The notes under the pieces are model-generated. The model saw nothing but the letters and a program-made list of their open reading frames with translations, was not told the origin of the DNA and did not search any database. From Archilochus colubris (Eukaryota > Chordata > Aves > Apodiformes > Trochilidae), in contig CM041083.1 in assembly GCA_023079485.1 (NCBI GenBank), positions 104,423,054-104,487,053 of the forward strand: a stretch of DNA of 64,000 nucleotides, in the 5' to 3' direction. Shown piece by piece: positions 58,839-64,000 of this stretch; positions within the stretch are counted from its first letter, which is position 1; the number at the start of each line of letters is the position of its first letter. Made by a program: the position numbers and the translations under genes.

Positions 58839-61800
58839 TGATTGTCAGGCTTTCCTGACTAGTGGGAGATAAATGTTTTGGGCTTATTTCATCTCGCATG
58901 CTATTTAAATGTCTGTTCTTCATAAAAAGCTGCAGTATGAATTTCCCAGTTAACAAATACTTTCTAGAGAAGCATTTCTGGGTTTGGCTATGTTTTGTTT
59001 GTTTGGTTGATTAGTTGTTGTTTTTTTTTAAATTGGAGCCCTGAGAGGCACTGATTCTTTACATCTTCTTTAACTGTGTGCTCAGAGGCATTACATGAGT
59101 ATAACTAAATTTCTGTAGTGCAAGCAATAGATAAAGATAACAGTTAATAAATAAATGCCAGTGCTGTATATTAAACTATTAATGTACTTACATAAAATGA
59201 ACATTATGTATTTTTCTTGTCAAAAGCATTGCCAGAGATTAATGTTTTAATTTGCTATAAATATGTACCAAAAAGATTATGTAGGATTTACAGGGAAGAT
59301 TTATTATTCATCTAATTGGAAAAATGAAGCAGATTTTAAGGCTAATACTGTTTTTATAATATCTTTGCAAAAACTTCTATCCTTTAATTATCACATCGAC
59401 TGCTACTTAAAAACTAGAAAAGCTAAAAATATGCTAGATGAGATGAGCAAAATTTAATTTTTAGACTTGTTTTAAAATTGTTACTGACTTCTGTTTTGCT
59501 GTTGAATGATTTGGATGTTGAATACTTTGAACGTCTCAGGAAATTAATGCCACAAAACTAGAAAATGTTTGACTGGAATTTAGTCCTTATGCTTACTGCA
59601 TAGACAGGTAGATAGGAAGTAGAAAATAGAGGGACTGCATATATATTTTTTTCATTTAAAGTAGAATAGATTCTTCCTAAATTTGAATTGCTGATTCAGG
59701 CATCATTTTGAAAAATTCCAATTTGACTGGAGTAGTAATGTGTGATCTTGAAAAATTCAGCAGTGTTTTAAAATATTGTCTCATCAAACTAAATAAATAC
59801 CTGAAACATTATTTCCTGTTATTTAATCTTGTTACTTTACTAAACATATTCTTCAAGTACTCACTTTTGTAGCATGACAGTAAGATAGCAATTGTGTGTT
59901 TGGCTGTAGGGAGAGTAGTTCCTTATTTTTCCATTGCAAAAGAGTTGGTTCTGTGTGGTGGTAGCTAAGCCAGCAGAAATGAACCCTCAATGATTGCAGG
60001 GCATCTGACTACTTCTCTCAGCATTTCTTCTAACTCTTGTCTTAAAATGGCAGTGGGCATTGTACTACTGATACTTGAAATCACCATAACACTTAAAAGA
60101 TTTTCTAGTTCAAAGACCACATATAAACTAAATATTATAAAGTAAACATTATAGAAGCTAAACACTAGCTCTGGGATAAACTAAGCGTTGTAAGAACTAA
60201 ACATTATAAACTAAAGATGAGCTCTAGAATAGTTATTTTTGTTAGGAAAAATAACGTTTGTGTGAGAGAAATTATGAAGAATAAAACTTTAATGCAAAAT
60301 GTGAAATTTGGAAAGGGAATATATTTTTTATGTTTCAGAAATATTAAACATAAAGTATTAGTAGTCTGAGAAAAGTCTGAGAAGTCTAAAATAGTTAGAA
60401 AATTACAGAAATGTAGAAACTAAAAAAGACATTGTACATTAAGCTCAATTTTGACCTGGATGGGCACTTTGGACTGTTGAATAAGCCATTTAATTCCTTG
60501 GGTTTCCAGCAATTATGTCAGGTAATCTGAAAATACAATGATGTTAGTTACCTGTGTTCATATTCTTTAGGAGTCAATGGCACTCAAATTTCCTGAGGCT
60601 TTCTGAAACTTTTCTTAAAAACATGTAGAGAAAATTCCATTCAGGTACTAGCGACTTCTGTGAAATGGATTTTTTTTTAGCTTTTGGGTTGATGTCAAAT
60701 TTTTAAATTAATTTAGTATAAAGTGTTATGAATTAACAAGTATTTGCACTGTGGAATAAAGATGCTTTGAGAACTAATATTCACTAACTCATAGTGGACA
60801 GAAGATTACTAAATAGTTTATTCATAAAAACCAATTTGTTGTTTTCCCATGGACTTTAAGGTTTTATTTTAGAAACAACATGGTGAAGAATATTAATTAC
60901 TAGTTCAGATGCAGGAAATCTGTAATGCTTTTTCCCTAGGATATAGTTACATTTCTACTCTCTTGTCTTTTTCCTCTTCTGACCTAAATATTCTATTTTC
61001 TCTGATTCCTCAAGCTTTGAGAGGAATATGGTATTGAATGTATAGATTTATTCATTATCTTACTGTAGTTTTAGAAAACCAGTGTACCATATGTTTAACT
61101 CTGTTGGTTACAACACTTCTTTTAAATAATGTCATTAACACCTCACAGTGATCAGAACCTGAAATCTTTATTTCAAATTCAAAGATGAGGGAATGATTAA
61201 AGGTAATTAATCTGATCGAATATCTTATGATACATTCTGATGTGAATTCTTACAGTTATATATGCACAACTACATTTGTACATATATATTTTTATAGACT
61301 AAACAGGGAGATCAAGCACTTTGAAGTAGGAAAAGTTTTGAATTAACGTCATTTAGATAACTGTGATTCAAACTCTTCCACTGCACATTTTACAGGGAGT
61401 GAAAATAATATGACCTGAGCTTGCTTCTATTACAAGATTGTTTAAGTACTTGCCATTTTCTCTCCATGTCCATTTATGTCATAAAAAAGTAAGCTTACAG
61501 CCTCATGTGATACCTTCATTGTTATACCAATGTCCAGAAAATTGTTAATGAGCACCAGAAATTGATTTAACAATTAGTCAAAAGTAGCACATGAGCATAA
61601 AAGGGAGTGCAAGGGCAAGCAGAACTCTTGGGCAAAGGTCAGGCACAATTTCTGCTTTTCTTCACAAACTGATCTGAGTGTTCATCTACAGCACATTTGT
61701 AGAACTTATGCTTAGTTCCATTTTCAATATGGTTCAAGAGGATTTTATTGAGCTATTATTTTCCTCTTTTTTTTTTGTCTCATCTCCTTGCCAATTCAGG

Positions 61801-64000
61801 TCTTAAGGTCTGATAGGACGTTTAGATAAAAATGGACAATAATGGACAAAGTATTATAGCCAAGGATCACCTGGTTCTTCAGATCACCAAAGTTTAACAT
61901 CGGGTGTACTGTATGTTTGTCAAATTAGCATAAGCCTGGGCTGCAAGCCCTCTTGTTCTCACGTGATGTACAAACATCCAGGATTACAGACATGTTCTGA
62001 GTACTGCCCTAGAGAATAAGGAAGGAATTTTCTCTGTCTCTTATCTTCTGTTAAAAAAAATAAAAAAAATATAACTCATTTTACTTGTATACATCTGGCT
62101 GACACTAGGTAGTTGATCTTACTCTTAATTTGTTCCTCCGTAATGATAAGGACCTTGCATTGTTCACAGAGCTTAGAACTATATGCTTCTAGTTCTCTGG
62201 AGACTTTAGTTAGTCATATTTCTTTGCTGGATATTGCAAACACCATCAGGTGTGTGTCTAGAACAATTTGTATGTAAGATAGCTATGATGTTCAGTCATG
62301 TAGACCCACAGAAGGATGCTGTAGGGGATGTCATGGAATAAGGTTTTGTTTTCTGGGAACACTCTACTCAATTTGTCAGGAAACTGCTGTAGGCGTTATT
62401 TCAAATGTTTTAATATTTTTTTTTTTAAGGAAGTGTCTCACTTTTAAAAATACTAAATATGGAAAAGTACCCATTTGCTCTGCCTTTACCCAAGTAGCAC
62501 TGTATAGCACTTGCATGGGAAAATAGTTTATTTCTATAGCTGTTTATGCTGTTATGCAATCTCAAATAAGTTACTGTATTTTCCCTTTAAAATGTAATTT
62601 ACTAATTAATTCTACTTAGCCTGACTTTTAGCAGATATGAATAAACACTGTTAAGAACAAATGCTTAGCAAGTTAAAGCATCAACAATGTGTGAGTCTGG
62701 ATTCTAAAACCCTCACATCCTTTCAAATGTATGTCTTTACTGCAGGCTATATAATTCTGTAAGTTTTAAACTTTTCGCACCAAATACTGGGAACAAAAGA
62801 TGGAATTCTGTATATTATGAAGAAAAGATGATGTAAAAAAGATGAAACTCTATTAACCCTACAAGAAGGAAAAGAAATAAACTGCCAAAGACTGGGTGGA
62901 AAAAAATAATTCAGGAAGACTGTCTCAGATTATTTTCTTAGAGATGACTTTATGTTTTCAGATTGTGTAGTGGGAACTCATACAACTGGTAATTACATAC
63001 TACTGATATCAGATAATTACAGAAATACTTTAAACAATTGCATTTTAAAATGTTTTTTTACAAAGACTAGCAATGCAGCAAGGCCAATATTCTGTTCCTT
63101 TTATACTAACAGCAATGAATGTTTTGCCTGTCAGCTGTGTCAATTGTATGTATATACTCTATGTTGGTACATGAGCACTACACAAAGTTATGGTCAAAAT
63201 ATGGCAGAATAGGTTGATATTAAATAGTAGCACTTCAGAGAGGGATCCTGACATGTTAGACAAAGAGAGGCTGGAGTAAAAGTAGGACATAATATGTTTC
63301 TCTTTTTCCTCCCATATCAGTGCTAGTAAATTTTGATTCCTGCTTTGGATATGCAAATATTTAGATGCATATATGCACATACATATATAAATCCATATGT
63401 AAATTCATAATAACATACAATCTGGAGTAAAAATTGATGTACTTTTCAATTGCATGCTTTTCATTCACATACCAACATTAATTTAGAGCAGCAAATTGAT
63501 TAAGCTGATCAAATGATGTGGCTTAAAAGCTCCCACTAGACCATTATGATGGGTCATAGGTTGAAAAATGATGAATAATGCCTAAAGGCCAGAACGTTGA
63601 CATATTACTTAATTACATTGTTAATGCAACTATGATACAAGAATTTAAGAAAGTAAAACTGGACAATTCTGAAACTATGATGATCATTGCAAAAAACATC
63701 AAAGCTTGACAAACAAGCAGAGTGTGATGCAAGCAGTAAAAGTAAAAGTAAAGAACTGCACATATAGTGTGGAAAAGATAAGGGAAAATGGTAAAGGTAA
63801 GGTCGATGATGTTTTTGACAAAATGTTAACAGAAAAGTGCTGAAACTGGAGAAGCTTATGAAAGATGTGGCATTTCAGTACTTAGGTGATCAACATACTC
63901 AGCAGTTTATTTGTCTGCAACACTCATGTTAGATATTGTGATATTTAACTGCTCATTAGTCTTGTATAAACAGGATACTACCATGGAGGAAAATCAGATT
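58839..64000. other. Unique AT-rich DNA, no gene seen
   Basis: No gene or repeat family recognised. There is a degenerate tandem stretch at 60123-60225 (units near AACTAAACATTATAAA) and a TATA-like box at 61571-61580 (GCATAAAAGG) without other LTR features. The final frames near 62952-63380 have no domain. Confidence 0.5.

Noticed and set aside
61571..61620. TATA-like GCATAAAAGG as an LTR promoter
   Set aside because: There is no termini pair, poly(A) signal or similarity to the other LTRs nearby.
1..64000. CRISPR arrays, rRNA, tRNA, operon-like gene sets
   Set aside because: None seen. The repeats present are interspersed retroelements and simple repeats, and no tRNA T-loop motif in a cloverleaf context was found.

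Overview
The window reads as bird nuclear DNA: an AT-rich, gene-poor stretch (intergenic desert or very large intron) built of old unique sequence with retroelement islands. The case for a bird rests on many CR1 LINE fragments, several carrying the CR1 3' octamer end (ATTCTATG-like), and on endogenous-retrovirus LTRs of the types common in birds (TGTCRTGG...CCAGGACA and TGTGGTGGGTTG...). No intact protein-coding gene, tRNA, rRNA or CRISPR array is visible. Long open frames on either strand are retroelement remnants, a low-complexity pyrimidine tract, or chance frames in AT-rich DNA. Family names are recognised by memory of the repeat types; no database was searched.

Layout. 1-6259: unique AT-rich DNA with one T26 run. 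6260-9146: a stack of nested transposons. An old minus-strand CR1 is interrupted by a 660-bp LTR-like element (6741-7400, 5-bp duplication AGGCC) and by a full solo LTR (7478-8255, 5-bp duplication ATACC); a truncated related LTR lies on one side and another full solo LTR on the other. 11675-11957 and 17454-17835 are truncated members of the same LTR family. 14771-14955 is a compact 185-bp element made of two 55-bp inverted repeats around a GC-rich core with a CCAAT/ATAAAA box. 22781-23188 is a 408-bp hexanucleotide polypyrimidine array. 26930-28868 is the most complete CR1 here, with remnants of ORF1 (including a degenerate SGNH/GDSL-type esterase region) and the start of the ORF2 endonuclease; it abuts a minus-strand CR1 piece. 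30600-31312 is a minus-strand solo LTR with a 7-bp direct repeat at its ends; 31730-32215 is a second, less certain LTR. 33837-34003 and 36010-36515 are CR1 pieces. 43211-43900 is a partial LTR of the TGTGGTGGGTTG type. 50140-50472 holds two oppositely oriented CR1 pieces. 55193-56888 holds a minus CR1 3' end abutting a 1.6-kb plus-strand CR1 with a frameshifted reverse transcriptase that still shows its FADD motif. 58691-58838 is a last CR1 piece. The remaining DNA is unannotatable unique sequence, with a few exon-like stretches listed only as findings.

No genes act together here. The biology is a record of CR1 and ERV insertion, truncation, nesting and decay. The best candidate for something undescribed is the 185-bp hairpin element, followed by the unassigned 660-bp LTR-like element and the nested polypyrimidine array.
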